This document shows, piece after piece, positions 22,593 through 33,193 of a stretch of 64,000 nt of DNA (its first letter is position 1; every line of letters starts with the position of its first letter). The notes beneath the pieces were generated by a model. That model was not told where the DNA came from. It made no database searches and was given only the letters and a program-made list of their open reading frames with translations. The DNA comes from Neofusicoccum parvum (lineage: Eukaryota > Ascomycota > Dothideomycetes > Botryosphaeriales > Botryosphaeriaceae): positions 1,116,001-1,180,000 of the forward strand of contig CP087207.1 in assembly GCA_020912385.1 (NCBI GenBank), in the 5' to 3' direction. Made by a program: the position numbers and the translations under genes.

Positions 22593-23216
22593 TTACTGGG
22601 CCAAGGCCTGGTCGTTTGTCAGCACTCAGCACATACTGTCAAGAGTCCTCAAAGGAAGGATTGCCCGTACCGCTTGCTGGTTCTTCTGGTTCTGCGTGAT
22701 GCCACCGGTGAAGTCCTCCAGCATCTTCGCCAGGGTCGGCATGTCCGTGGCCGGGTCTCCGGTCAAGCTCTCGCTCAGCGACTTCTCCTCCTTCTGCGCG
22801 TTGGCGACGATGTTCAGCCCGTCGACGGCTGCCTGGCTGGCGCCGGCGGCCGCGGCGATCTTCTGGTTGTTCTCCCGGATGGTCACGCCCGAGTCGACCA
22901 CCGTCAGCAGGTTGGCCTTCAGGGAGTCGAAGATGTCCTTGTTCGCGGCGTCCGGGCCGCTGAGCTGCGCCATGATGGCCATGGTGCTGGCCACCTCGTT
23001 CTGCTGGACCAGGATGTTGCTGCCGATGCCGTTGAAGAGCGCCTGCGCGTCAGCCCCGGCGTTGCCGCCGGCCGCCGCCGCGGCTTGGGCATCGGCGGAG
23101 CCGTTGGCGGCTGCGGCGGTGACGTTGTCTTGCCTGATGTAAAGAGACTGCTTCCAAGCGGGGGTCGCCAGCGAGACGGAAAGGAAGAAAGGAATGAAAA
23201 CCAGTTGGGGATACAT
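22593..23216 (-). CDS. Small secreted Ala-rich protein
   Basis: Exon 1 runs 23216-22671 and exon 2 is a 15-nt coding tail (22607-22593), giving 186 residues. The signal peptide (MYPQLVFIPFFLSVSLATPA) is followed by a Kex2-like region ending in IRQ, an Ala/Gly-rich linker (33-60) and an alpha-helical domain with heptad-like hydrophobic spacing (about 62-175). The mature part has no cysteine. Reading straight through the donor would give a different tail (RAILPLRTLDSMC); splicing a 63-nt intron with a GCTGAC branch site 15 nt before its CCAG acceptor gives NQQAALAQ instead, which fits the helix composition better. I recognise no family. It could be a cell-surface or effector-like protein, but nothing in the sequence proves that. 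Confidence 0.78.
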
Positions 23217-25872
23217 TATGGCTGGCGTAGCGTGGCTCCTGGCCGCGGTTGAACGGTAGATTAGGTATTGATTAGGTCTTTTGGTGCTGAACCAACGCGC
23301 TCTCGAAGGCGCACTGATAGTCTTATACCTGTCTTTCTAGAATCTGAAATTGGCGGCATGGACCGGCAGTTTGAGGCAGTCCCTCACTGTAAGAGGAAGT
23401 GTCAAAGCTTTCCACCCCACAGACCCAAAGTTTAATCGCGGACCGAGATGGCGATAGAGTTGAGGAACTGTAGCAGCAACGAATCAGTGAAGCGCAACCC
23501 AATCGCTTAGCAGAGCAGCCTAAGCTTCCCTTAGCTCTTGGGTCGAGGCTTAGCCTGCACGTTTCAGATCGCCTTCTTTGAGACACTTCTCCGTACCCTG
23601 CTATGACTCGCAGATCATGCCATGGCCACCTTAGGCTCAGCATCAAGGGGCTTGCCGTTACGGGATCAAACCGCGTTTGCTTTGCCTGCTGCTGTTCGTT
23701 GGCAGCCATGACATCGTCGCTCTTCGGCACACCTCATTCCCGCAACTCGCAAAACCACCATTTTGCTTGGCTTCCCTAGTACATGCACGGAATCAACAAG
23801 ACCCTCACCAGAAGGCTTTAGTTATGGGGTAGGCCTGTGGTGCGCCTGCCTGTACACGCTGCCAAGAACGACTTTGTGGCTGAAGAAACTGCAAACGCTC
23901 GCGCAGCTTCAGATCCAGCAGGTGCGAGTTGAAAAACGGCTTGCGCTTCACAAAGAACATGCTTTCCCCATACATTCTCCTCTGGGGTCTCTAGGAAGCT
24001 GATCGGGTTGTTCGGTTCCATAAAGCGGACCTTCACCACCCGGCATTGACGAAGTCCGGACCGTGTGCTGGGTGCACTTCTACCATGCGGCGACGCGAGC
24101 GCATCAGATCCTCGAGCGCTATATGGCATAACACTACGAGCAGTGTGTCCGATAACCACGATTAGCCGGTGTCAAGAGTCATTGTCGGGCGAAGAGATTT
24201 GTCTTGTGAGGGGCCGGCTGAATCAACACCACGCACGTCGTTCCTCAGTGCAACAACCCATCTTCAGGGTAAAGCCGTCGATTGCTGTTGCGGTTCCTTC
24301 TGCAGCGTTGCCTGGTCGAACTCGGTGGCTGAGAGAGCCGGCTATTACCCTGTGATTTGGAGTCGCATTCAATGAGCTCCCAAGCCAAACGAAAAGCTTG
24401 ACCTTCTAATTTCCCTCTCACGACAGTTTTGAGTGGTCGGCTTCATGGTTGCCGACACATTTCCTGTAAGGGCTTGAGCTTATCAGTGGCACTTAAGAGA
24501 CCAAATCCTCCCAGCCACCCAGAAGAAAGTGCGAGTTGCCTTACCACCCAATACAACGGCAATGATATCACCTTCGATCACTTGGCAGGGGAGCCGCGCC
24601 GATCCGCCGGTGGTGAATGCGTGGCTCCGGGTTGGTGTGGGCTGCAGGGGTCTGATTGGCTGCTGCAGTGTCCATCTGTGTAGCCAACAATGTGGTTACA
24701 TTTGCCAATAATTTATTTTAGGCAGCAGGTCTCAGCTACTAACACAGCCCGCTGACAACGTTGTGTGATTGTTTACAGACAGAGGGCAAGCGGGAGGACG
24801 CAAGGCGAAGTTTTGTGTTCCAAGAAAAGAAGGAGTCTGGTTGTCAGCAAGGGCGAAGATGGGTAGGAAGCGATGGAAGCTTGGTTGCATGAAAAGATGG
24901 AAGAGGGGTTCGGCAGGAAACAGAGGGGCTGCTGATCTCGATCGATATAAAGAAAAGTAGACTGCAGAAGCCAGGCGACTTCGCAGCGCGAGCTTCCTGG
25001 CTGCCGAAAGCACAGGCTTCGCCACAATCTCTCTAATGTCGATCGAGTTGCCAACTAGCATACCGAGCGTGTGGAGGCGAGCTTACAGCATGAGAATCCA
25101 CCATGTTGGCTACCTCTTACGGTCTAGCCGTCTGGTAGCATGTTACACACATCGTCATCATTACACGTACCAAAGCTGCCGAGTGGCCGTGTGGGAGCAA
25201 CAAACGATACCGGTCTTTGGCGGGGGAGAAGAGAGATGGTGTCTGCGAGTGGCCGAGGGGGTGTCTGCACGCAGCAATTACCCGCCTTCACATCACCCGA
25301 GGCTGCTGCAATCCTGCGGGAAGCAGTTTGATAGGCTGCTGAACTGATCACGGCATGACTCGGTTTTACTTTTCTTTTTTTGGGCTCTTGCCCGGGGTGT
25401 TCCAGATAGCGCGGCGGATATACGAGCTTCACCGCCCGGCCCTGTATACACACAACGCTGTGCGCGCAGTCGTCCGGGGGAAGAAGCGCGCCTGGTGGCA
25501 GCTCTAGACAGTAGCGCAGCTGCAACCAAGCAGCTAGTCATAGGGGCTGGCCTCTCCCATCAAGCCTCCAACAGCAGCCGTTGCGCCGCTGGCGTGCCGA
25601 TCCGGGCCAGGGCCCCAGCTGCCGTGGTCAGTGCCCCACAGCTGTAGGCTTTAGCCCCCAAAATCCGTCTACAATAGGAACCTGAGAGCCGGAAGGATCA
25701 TTTGACAGGGAAGAACCGCCCGGCGGAGAGCGGTGTTATATTCCTTATCATGTTCTCCACTGCCCCTGATTTCGACTTGTTTCTTCCTCCTGCTAGCGGT
25801 CGACGTTGTCCATTCTGCGCCCGGCGGCGTCATTATCCCCCGTTCCACCGGCTTGTCTGATCAGACTTGGCC
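23217..25872. other. Intergenic, 2.65 kb
   Basis: Lies between the divergent small secreted protein and the six-Cys membrane protein. I looked for spliceable genes on both strands and found none with recognisable content. No mobile element, tRNA or long repeat seen. Confidence 0.45.
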
Positions 25873-26785
25873 ATGCCCGCCAGGCGTGTTTTCACCGCCG
25901 CGCTCGTGCTGCTGGCCGCGTCATCGGCTCGGGCCGCCAGCGGTTCGATCGTTCCCACCAGTAACTTTATCGATACTATCTCCGGCTACGCGTCGCTGTC
26001 AAGATGCGCCGAGCAAGTGCTCAGCACCATCGTGAGAGCCCAGTACAGCGGATGCGGCGACAACCGCGCACTAACGAGCTACTCCTGCTTTTGCACGGAT
26101 AGCAGCTCTTTGTTTAATTTTGAAATATCCTCGGCCGTTGTGGAGTCGTGCGCATCTTCAGCGGCATCCGCACAGGCTTCGAGCGCTCTGGCCATCTTTG
26201 ACGCTTACTGCGCCCTTGGTATTGAAGCTGGCTTGACGGCGACGAATGCTGCATGTGAGTACCCGACCTCTCTCCGCGGAAAATGTTATTGTCCACCATA
26301 CTGATCTTGCAACAGCTGCAACACAGACCGCAACAGGCTCAGCGTCCCCAGGTGCAACAGCAGCAGCTTCCACGTTGGTTACCTCCACAACTTCCTCAAC
26401 CTCCGCTTCTGCCACCTCTGCCACCTCAGGCTCCTCTTCCAACTCGGACTCCTCCGACAGCACGAAAACCACAGCAATTGCTGCCGGCGTGGCTGTGCCT
26501 GTCGGATTGATTGGCCTGGCGCTCGTCGGCTACCTATTCTACCGCAAAAAGCTGTCTACACAAGCACAGCACGCACCCATTACCTCCGAGCCATCTCAGA
26601 TGAGCGGGCCTCATGCCTCTGAGCAATCTCCGACGGGCGAACCTGAACACAAGCCGTATCCCGCCCAGGAGATGCCCATGCACCACCAAATCCAGGAGCT
26701 TCCGGGCCAAACAAGAAATGTACACGAGCTGGACAGTACCATGAGACATGAAGCTGGAGCAGATCCATGGAAGAATGAGAGATGA
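25873..26785 (+). CDS. Six-cysteine single-pass surface protein (CFEM-like ectodomain)
   Basis: Exons 25873-26254 and 26316-26785 give 283 residues. Signal peptide (LVLLAASSARA) is followed by an ectodomain with six cysteines in the order C...C...CxC...C...C (SRCAEQ, SGCGDN, YSCFC, VESCA, DAYCA). That is reminiscent of CFEM domains but two cysteines short of the canonical eight, so I call it CFEM-like only. A Ser/Thr/Ala stalk (about 130-185) leads to one transmembrane helix (AGVAVPVGLIGLALVGYLFY), a basic stop-transfer (RKK) and a Pro/His/Glu-rich cytoplasmic tail of about 75 residues. The layout resembles fungal wall-stress sensors. The ATG chosen is the first one giving a signal peptide. 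Confidence 0.85.
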
Positions 26786-27501
26786 TATTTTGCTCCAGGC
26801 TCGACTTTTTCGGGTTAAACTGCGGAAAAAGCACGCGCAAGACTGTTTTGGACACAGCGTTAGACACGCGAATCCCACCATGTTTTAACGAGCATATAGT
26901 TGACGGTTTTTCATGGCATGACGGTGGGCTGTCCATATTTTTTTTTTTTTAATACTGGTATCGAAATGTGGCGCTGCGTGTGCTGGATGCGTTCGACTTC
27001 GAATCGAACGACACGAGCCGAGGCTGGCTCTGATCCTGTTTTGGGGTGGGGCGTGTGCGGGTTGGCACCAGGGTCGGCTTCGGGGGCCGCGTGAAGGACC
27101 CGCCTCCGGCACGCGATTGACAAAGACCTCTTCGAGCTACCTGGCTGGAACATGTCATGGAACTATAGGAAAAGAGGAGCATGCATTAGATGCCATTAAA
27201 ACCTATCCAAGACGAGCATCTAACCAGCAATGACGAAGTTGCACGCAAAATGGGCAAAAGCCTAAGTCTGCCGCTATCCCAAAGCTGCCAGTGTTCCTAG
27301 CTCGGCGAACTATACTTAGCCGCAATTGCCCCACACCAAGCCAATCCTTCGAGCTGATCAACTGCGATTTCCATGTCCGTGTTCCGTGGCTTTCCAGGCG
27401 TCAAAACGCCACATCCGCAACGAAACGCATTTAACCATCTGCGTGCCGGTGCAGGCTGCAAGGCACCCTCCTTCCAAACACATTCACCCCAACACCAGAG
27501 G
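26786..27501. other. Intergenic, 0.7 kb
   Basis: 3' flank of the membrane protein and promoter/leader of the GH12 gene. Contains a run of 13 T (26938-26950) and a small imperfect palindrome at 26991-27009. No gene seen. Confidence 0.5.
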
Positions 27502-28504
27502 ATGCTGCAAGCCCAATCCTACTCCGGCTTAGCCGCCACGCTCCTCCTGTTGATGCGTTCTCCTGCCGTGCACGCAGACTACGTGTACAATGGAAACTAC
27601 GTCACGTACTGCGGGCAGTTCGATGCAGTCAACACGACTTCAGGTCTATACGACATCATCAACAACGCTTGGGGTGATGATGGCTCCGGATTGACCTGCA
27701 CTACTGTTTGTATACTCCTTTTTGAATAATTGGGTTGGTTAGCTAACGTTTCGCAGACTTATCTTGGAGAAAGTACGGACACTTTCGCAGTCTTCAACTC
27801 CACATGGCGCTGGTTCGACACTCCCACCGAGGTTCGTCTTTCATTCTTCCGATGACATAAACTTCCGCCGCTGACAGACCACTCCAAGGTCCACTCGTAC
27901 CCTGACGCACTCCTCAACACTGCGCTATTCCCTCTGGTCTTCTCTGACCTCACCTCCTTAAAACTGGCCGCAAATTGGGCGGTCGTTCCCTCACCGTCCG
28001 ACGAGACGACTACGAACGAAGCCACGCTCGCCAGTCTTGACGTAGTCGCAAACGTGGCCCTAGACGTGTTTTTGGATGAGGATGCTAGCACAGCATCCGA
28101 CGCCGCCACTGCAGCATACGAGATCATGATCTGGCAGTCTGCGTACGGCAACATTCAGCCTATAGGGTACGATCCAACATCGGCTACTGCGACGAAGCAG
28201 GAAGTGGAAGGAGTTACTTAGTAAGTTCCCCTTCAACATTCAGTGCTTATCGGAAGTTAACAGAGCAAGCACTCTGTATGAGGGCCCCAACGCCAACGGC
28301 CAAACTGTCTTCACATGGTATCCCGACCGTAACTTGTCTAGCATTAGCGTTGACTACCTCCCGCTTCTCGAGACACTCCGTGGCGCCCAGATTCCTTCGA
28401 CCGCTTACGTCGGCCGCTACCAGTGGGGCTCGGAAACAAAGCACTCCGCGGCAAACCAGAACATTACGTTCATTGTGAATACTCTGACGATGAGCGTCAA
28501 CTAA
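27502..28504 (+). CDS. Secreted GH12 endoglucanase/xyloglucanase
   Basis: Exons 27502-27705, 27757-27831, 27889-28220 and 28270-28504 give 281 residues. Signal peptide (cleavage after PAVHA) is followed by the GH12 jelly-roll. Family landmarks are YCGQFDAV near the start, LYDIINNAWG, VHSYPDALL, LAANWAVVP, the nucleophile Glu171 in EIMIWQSAYG, and the acid/base Glu259 in YQWGSET. It cleaves internal beta-1,4 links of cellulose or xyloglucan outside the cell. Splice sites are weak: donors of introns 1 and 2 are GTTTGT and GTTCGT, and introns 2 and 3 are best placed with AAG acceptors, each preceded by a CTGAC- or TTAAC-type branch. All joins keep phase and restore family motifs. A different 3' site choice for introns 2 or 3 creates a frameshift or stop. 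Confidence 0.88.
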
Positions 28505-29546
28505 GGGGCGGTATGCGCGGACGTCGTTCTGCTTGTGACTTTATGGAAAGAGACCAAGGATTCAAACATGCGACCTGGCAATGCAGGGTTGAGGGGCCTA
28601 AAAAATCTATGCATGAGAAATATGTTCAAATGATATTCACAGGATATATCGCAGAAGGGTAGAGGGCAACTTTAGATTTCTATTCTCCCTGGAGCAAGAC
28701 GGCCTCTGCGCCCGTGCAACCGGCTTTGCGATTGCCAAGTTCAGGTTCATTCGTTCTATTGTATGCATTTTGCGAACAAGGAAAAATGCGTAGGTGCGAG
28801 AAGTGGCTACTGCTGTTTCATAATGGGACACTTACGCGTACGCCTGTAGGGCTGACCCCTTGCACCCGCACGCTCGTCGTCTCGCGCGCCCGCCACCAAC
28901 CAAACGCCAGACTTCACAACGTCAAATTGTCTCTTCCATTCACCCGGTACATCTGTGCAGCGAGACGATGCTCCAGGTTCGGCGATAGAGGAAAAATGCT
29001 CTGTGCGTTTGCGAGGTCAGGCTGTCAATCTATCGGACGCGTGGCTGTGGGTCTCGCGCAATCTGGATCGGCACGCTTTGGCCTCCCCAGATCGAGGTGT
29101 CCAGCTCCTTGCTGCAAAGCATCGCAGATCAATCCAACGGCGGGTGTGCTGCGCAAGGCTCTCCACGTTTCAAGGAGTCCAATCTATCTGCGGCCGGCGC
29201 GGGTAGATCAGCCGCTGTTTGCATGTTAATCTCGACCTTGCATGAACTCTCATCACTCACGTCGGATTGCTATCTTGTTGCCGGCAGGTTTATTTGCTAT
29301 TTAGCTGAAGACGGAAACCGAAAGAGGAATGGGGATGCTAGTAATACAGAAAAAGGAAACTATTCCTTGGTGCCATTGCACTGAGGTGTTGAAGCGCGTG
29401 GAGCCATCGCACAGGCCCACGCTCAACATGAAGAATCCGGCCCTTGCATCATCGCGTAGGACACAAGACTCTCAAGCCCGAAGATGATTGCGAACGATGA
29501 ACTCAAGGGCAGATCTTCTCCAGGTTGAACTCTCAATCTTTTGCCT
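28505..29546. other. Intergenic between convergent 3' ends
   Basis: Lies between the 3' ends of GH12 and of the His/Pro-rich protein. A 170-codon plus-strand frame across 28714-29229 has no domain, signal peptide or biased codon use. Nothing else seen. Confidence 0.45.
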
Positions 29547-30190
29547 TTAGTAAGCAGGGCCGTGGTGCTCTGGCTGATTGGGCCTTCCATGGTGCTTCGG
29601 TTTCGGTGTGTAGGATGGAGCAGGCTCCGACTTGAGAGAATGCTCCGGCTTGGGTGTGTAAGACGGGGCAGGTTTCGTCTTGTGAGAATGCTTCGGCTTC
29701 TTCCCCTTGTTTTCTTTGGCTTCCTGCAAAGCATCTGCTTGCTCCTCACGTGGATGGAATTGTTGACTAAAAGGTTCTCCCGTCGGCGTCGGCTCCGGAA
29801 CGCCTGACTCGTGGTGGTGGTGAGCGGGCTTATGGAAGCTATGTTCAGGGCCGGGCGTAGCTTCGGGGTGCTTGGAGAAAGACAGGAAGGTGGTATGTGG
29901 AGGCTTGTGGCCTGGGAATTCTGGATGACAAGATACGGTCAGTCACCAGTCAAACAGCACTTCGTCCGCTTCAAGCTCTCTTACCAGGGCTATTAGAAGG
30001 GGCAGCAGGCCAAGCAAGCTCCGTCGAGTGTTCTTTGCCGTGGTGGTGTGGAGCTACATCTGACTCCTGCAGCGCAGGCGCAGCGTAAGTCATACTGATA
30101 AAAAGTCAGCCTCTGAGTCAATGTATAGCCAAGTAAAGGAGCGTACGTGACATATGCCGAAGTAATGAGGAGGTTTCGAAGGAAATGCAT
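29547..30190 (-). CDS. Small secreted His/Pro-rich, cysteine-free protein
   Basis: This gene appears only after splicing three exons: 30190-30147 (44 nt), 30094-29985 and 29920-29547. They join in phase through introns of 52 and 64 nt, each with a CTGAC branch site, and give 175 residues. The N-terminus (MHFLRNLLITSAYVTMTYAA) is a plausible signal peptide. The mature protein is strongly biased: about 25 histidines (with HHH and HHHH runs), many Pro, Lys and Glu, and no cysteine. Near the C-terminus a PAPSYTPKPxH unit occurs twice. That repeat continues one low-complexity composition across both splice junctions, which supports the model. I recognise no family. Metal binding by the His clusters, or a surface/effector role, is conceivable but unsupported beyond composition. 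Confidence 0.72.
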
Positions 30191-32318
30191 GTTGGGAATG
30201 CTGTATTTGAGTTTGTATGCTGTGAGTGTGAAAGTGGTTGCTTTTTGGGAGGCTTCCAATGAATGGGCAAGTCTCAATTTTATATGCGAATTGAAAATTG
30301 AGCTCGACCAGTTTTCTATCTACGGCGCGTAGCTTTACTTGCGTGCCGTCCTTGGTACTACCGTGGAACGTGTTTGGAGGAGGTCGCACCAGAATGGAAA
30401 CACGACCTTGGGATTAACTCCAGCCCTTCCTTAGGCAAGCACATCATCTGAAGAATCCAAGAATTCGAATCTCTTTCTACAAGATAAAATATCTTAGAAT
30501 ACCGTTAGGAATAGAATTCCTTCATTGGAGGGCTACAAAAGCTGGTCTTCGATTGTGCTGTATCTTTTGGCTGAGAAAAAGTGAGTGCATCGAATATCGA
30601 TTCAAGATCCTAGCCCGTGATCCCTTGCATGGGTGCTGCGTAACTCCTGCGTGCCGTATATCTGGTTTACCATCTCTCCGGTCTATGTTGCGCAAGTGCT
30701 TACGACGACTGTGCAACCATAAGCGATGCTAATCTTTAGGGGGCAAGATGTTATCAAGGGATGCAATGATCTTAAAGTCTAGAGTCTATAATGTCCGCGC
30801 AAGCTGAAGATCACATGGACGAGAGTGGAATGCTGTGGAATTTCTCACGTAGTGCATTGTTCATTGTCGTTGGTGAAAGGGCAACAGATCTCGTTTATTC
30901 ATTTAATGGAAGTACACTTCTCACTAATTAAAAAGATGACAGCGTACATATCTTAAGAAAGGACAATTCTAGGGCAAGTACAAGACGCCTCTAATCAAGC
31001 AGAAATGTTCGAGCTATCAGGATTCAGAAAGTGTTCGGATGCCTCCGGGTAAGAGCGTGGTCGATGGCTTTGGGAATATTTCCACCAACTACTATACCTA
31101 TCACATTTAGATGGACCAAAAATATTGTTTTCGCTACTTGAACCACATGATTTTCATTGAGTGGCGACCGACATGTCATAGTGAGGCCAGAACACCTGAC
31201 CCGAGTCTTGTAATCTTGCCTACTTACTCATGGCTGCCTTGGCAGAGCTTGTGCTTTACGATCACTGCAAAACCGTAGCATGCTAGAGTCTGCTTTTGCG
31301 CAATGACTCTAAAGAACTGCTATAGTTGGCAGTGTCCTCTTAGTGCCTCCGCCACCCTCGAGACCACGCGTCCGCTAAAGATTCTTTGCCATGGATGAGG
31401 GTTCAGCGGTGATCAAGATCTGGGCAGCCGGCGCTGCTCGGAATCACCCGGCAGTTATCAGAATCTGACTCGGGCGCTCCCATATCGTAATATAGTCTGA
31501 AACAGTAGTGTATATGCTGCTGAAGACGGTGGACTGCGCCGACGGAACCAAGATTTTGATTCTGCGTATAGAGGATAGAATTGCACGCACACACGTGTTT
31601 GCATTCAACAAAGCTCTCATTCGTGCTTCGTGATGCACCATTGTTTCACTTGATGCAGACGGAGGTGTTTGACAATGCCGTCGCACTATCGGATTCGTCG
31701 CGCATGCACCAGTTGATTACTTGAGAAGTGTGGCTCGTGTGCTCAGTGGTGAGTTGTTCTTCCCGTCATATTGATGACGTACAGCACACTCCAGGGACTC
31801 CCTGGATGTTCTTGTATATCCGACCTGTCCGAGCGAATCCGACACTTTGGCCAAGCCTTGTGTGTAGAGTGAGAGGCCCGAGCTTTCAGAATCATCATTG
31901 GTGGGGTTACACATCTGCCGTGAGCCGCTCCGGCTTGTAGCGCTGGTGTGATTTCCAGGCACCGGTTGTGTTAGCTGCAATCCTCCAACGCTGAGTGCAA
32001 TCTAAGCCAACTTGAGAACAAGGTCGATTATACAGGCCAAAGGTTATATGCGTGATACTCCATGAAACCAAGGATCTGCGAGACACATCGAACAAGTTTC
32101 TCCACGCTTTAAAATAGGTCATTCACATGTGCACGGGTTCGAGGAAGCGGATTTTGAACAGGTAGCTGAGGCCTCAGCGACACAGTGCATTAGAGGAAGA
32201 AAAGGCTCTAGTACTAGAAGTCGATACAAGAATAGAATACCATCCACTGAACTCTCCCAAGCTGGAGAAAACACCATACTCAACTGGCCGGAGCCATTTT
32301 CGAATGAAGACCAAGCGT
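30191..32318. other. AT-richer gene-free stretch, 2.1 kb
   Basis: Noticeably more AT-rich than its surroundings, especially 30460-31000 and 31080-31330. No spliceable gene or transposase fragment was found. It contains the promoter of the His/Pro-rich protein (left) and the 3' flank of the pectate lyase (right). A decayed repeat is possible but cannot be shown by eye. Confidence 0.45.
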
Positions 32319-33193
32319 CTAGCAAGCCTTGACGGAGGAGTACTTGCAGGCGTTGCTGGGGCCGGAGCTGATCTCGGTGGGCTCCTTGCCGCTGTTGTTG
32401 CCCTTGAACTCCGTGCAGATCTTCTTGACGGAGGTGGCGCAGGTGCCGGAGATGGTGGCGGTGTCGCCGTAGTTGGAGTTGATACCGGCGAGGAGCTTTC
32501 CGCTGTTGGCCTGTGTTGGGGTTAGCGGCTGCTCGAGGCGGAAGTGAGCCGGCGTCTCTTACCTTGACGTTCTTGATGGTGACAGTGCGCTTGCCCATCT
32601 TCTTGCAGTTGCCGCAAGAGCGGTAGAGCTTGCCGAAGGTGTCGACAGTGAAGCCGTCAATGGAGACAGAGCCAACACCGTTGTGCTGGATGACCTTGTC
32701 ATCAGCACCCTTGGCACCACCGCCGATGACCTTGGCGCTGCCGTCGCCCTTGAGGGAAAGAGCGTCTGTTTGGTGCATGTCAGCGGACTGGGGACCGTGA
32801 TCCAGGTGTTCTCGAAGCTTGTGACTTACCCTCGCAGACGTCGACCCACCAGACGTTCTCGATGGTGCAGCTGCCCTTGCAGTGGACACCCTCGATCTGG
32901 TCGGCGCCGATGATGGCATTCTTCAGGGTGGCGCCGTTCTCAAGGATGAAAACGGCATCGCTGTCACCACCCTCGGCCTGACCAGTGCACTTGACACCAC
33001 GGCCGTAGGTCTTCAGGCCACCGTCGAAGGTGCCGGAGATGGACTTGGCAGAGCTGTACTTGACGGTGCCCTTGGAGGCGGGGATGGGGAAGCTCGCACG
33101 GCGAACAAGCTCCTCCGAGGGAGCGTCGAAGTCGGCCGGGGCGGCGAAGGCGGAAGCCGCCAGGAGGGGAAGGAGGATAAGCTTGGAGAACAT
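32319..33193 (-). CDS. Secreted pectate lyase, family PL3
   Basis: Exons 33193-32830, 32765-32563 and 32510-32319 give 252 residues, the normal size for PL3. A signal peptide (cleavage after SAFA) and a short pro-region ending in VRR precede the parallel beta-helix. PL3 landmarks visible are the [11 protein letters not shown] start, [15 protein letters not shown], the cysteine-bearing [15 protein letters not shown] repeat, DKVIQHNG, and the RSCGNC signature. The enzyme cleaves polygalacturonate by beta-elimination in a calcium-dependent way, loosening plant pectin. Both introns (64 and 52 nt) have strong sites. A perfect TATATAAA box lies 132 bp upstream. The coding sequence is highly codon-biased toward C-ending codons, which suggests strong expression when induced. 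Confidence 0.95.

Noticed and set aside
26991..27009. Imperfect palindrome GTTCGA-TCGAAC
   Set aside because: Six-base arms in an intergenic region are within chance expectation, and no neighbouring gene gives it a role.
28540..28610. tRNA-like T-loop (GTTTGAATCC on the minus strand)
   Set aside because: No D-arm, anticodon arm or pairing acceptor stem could be drawn around it.
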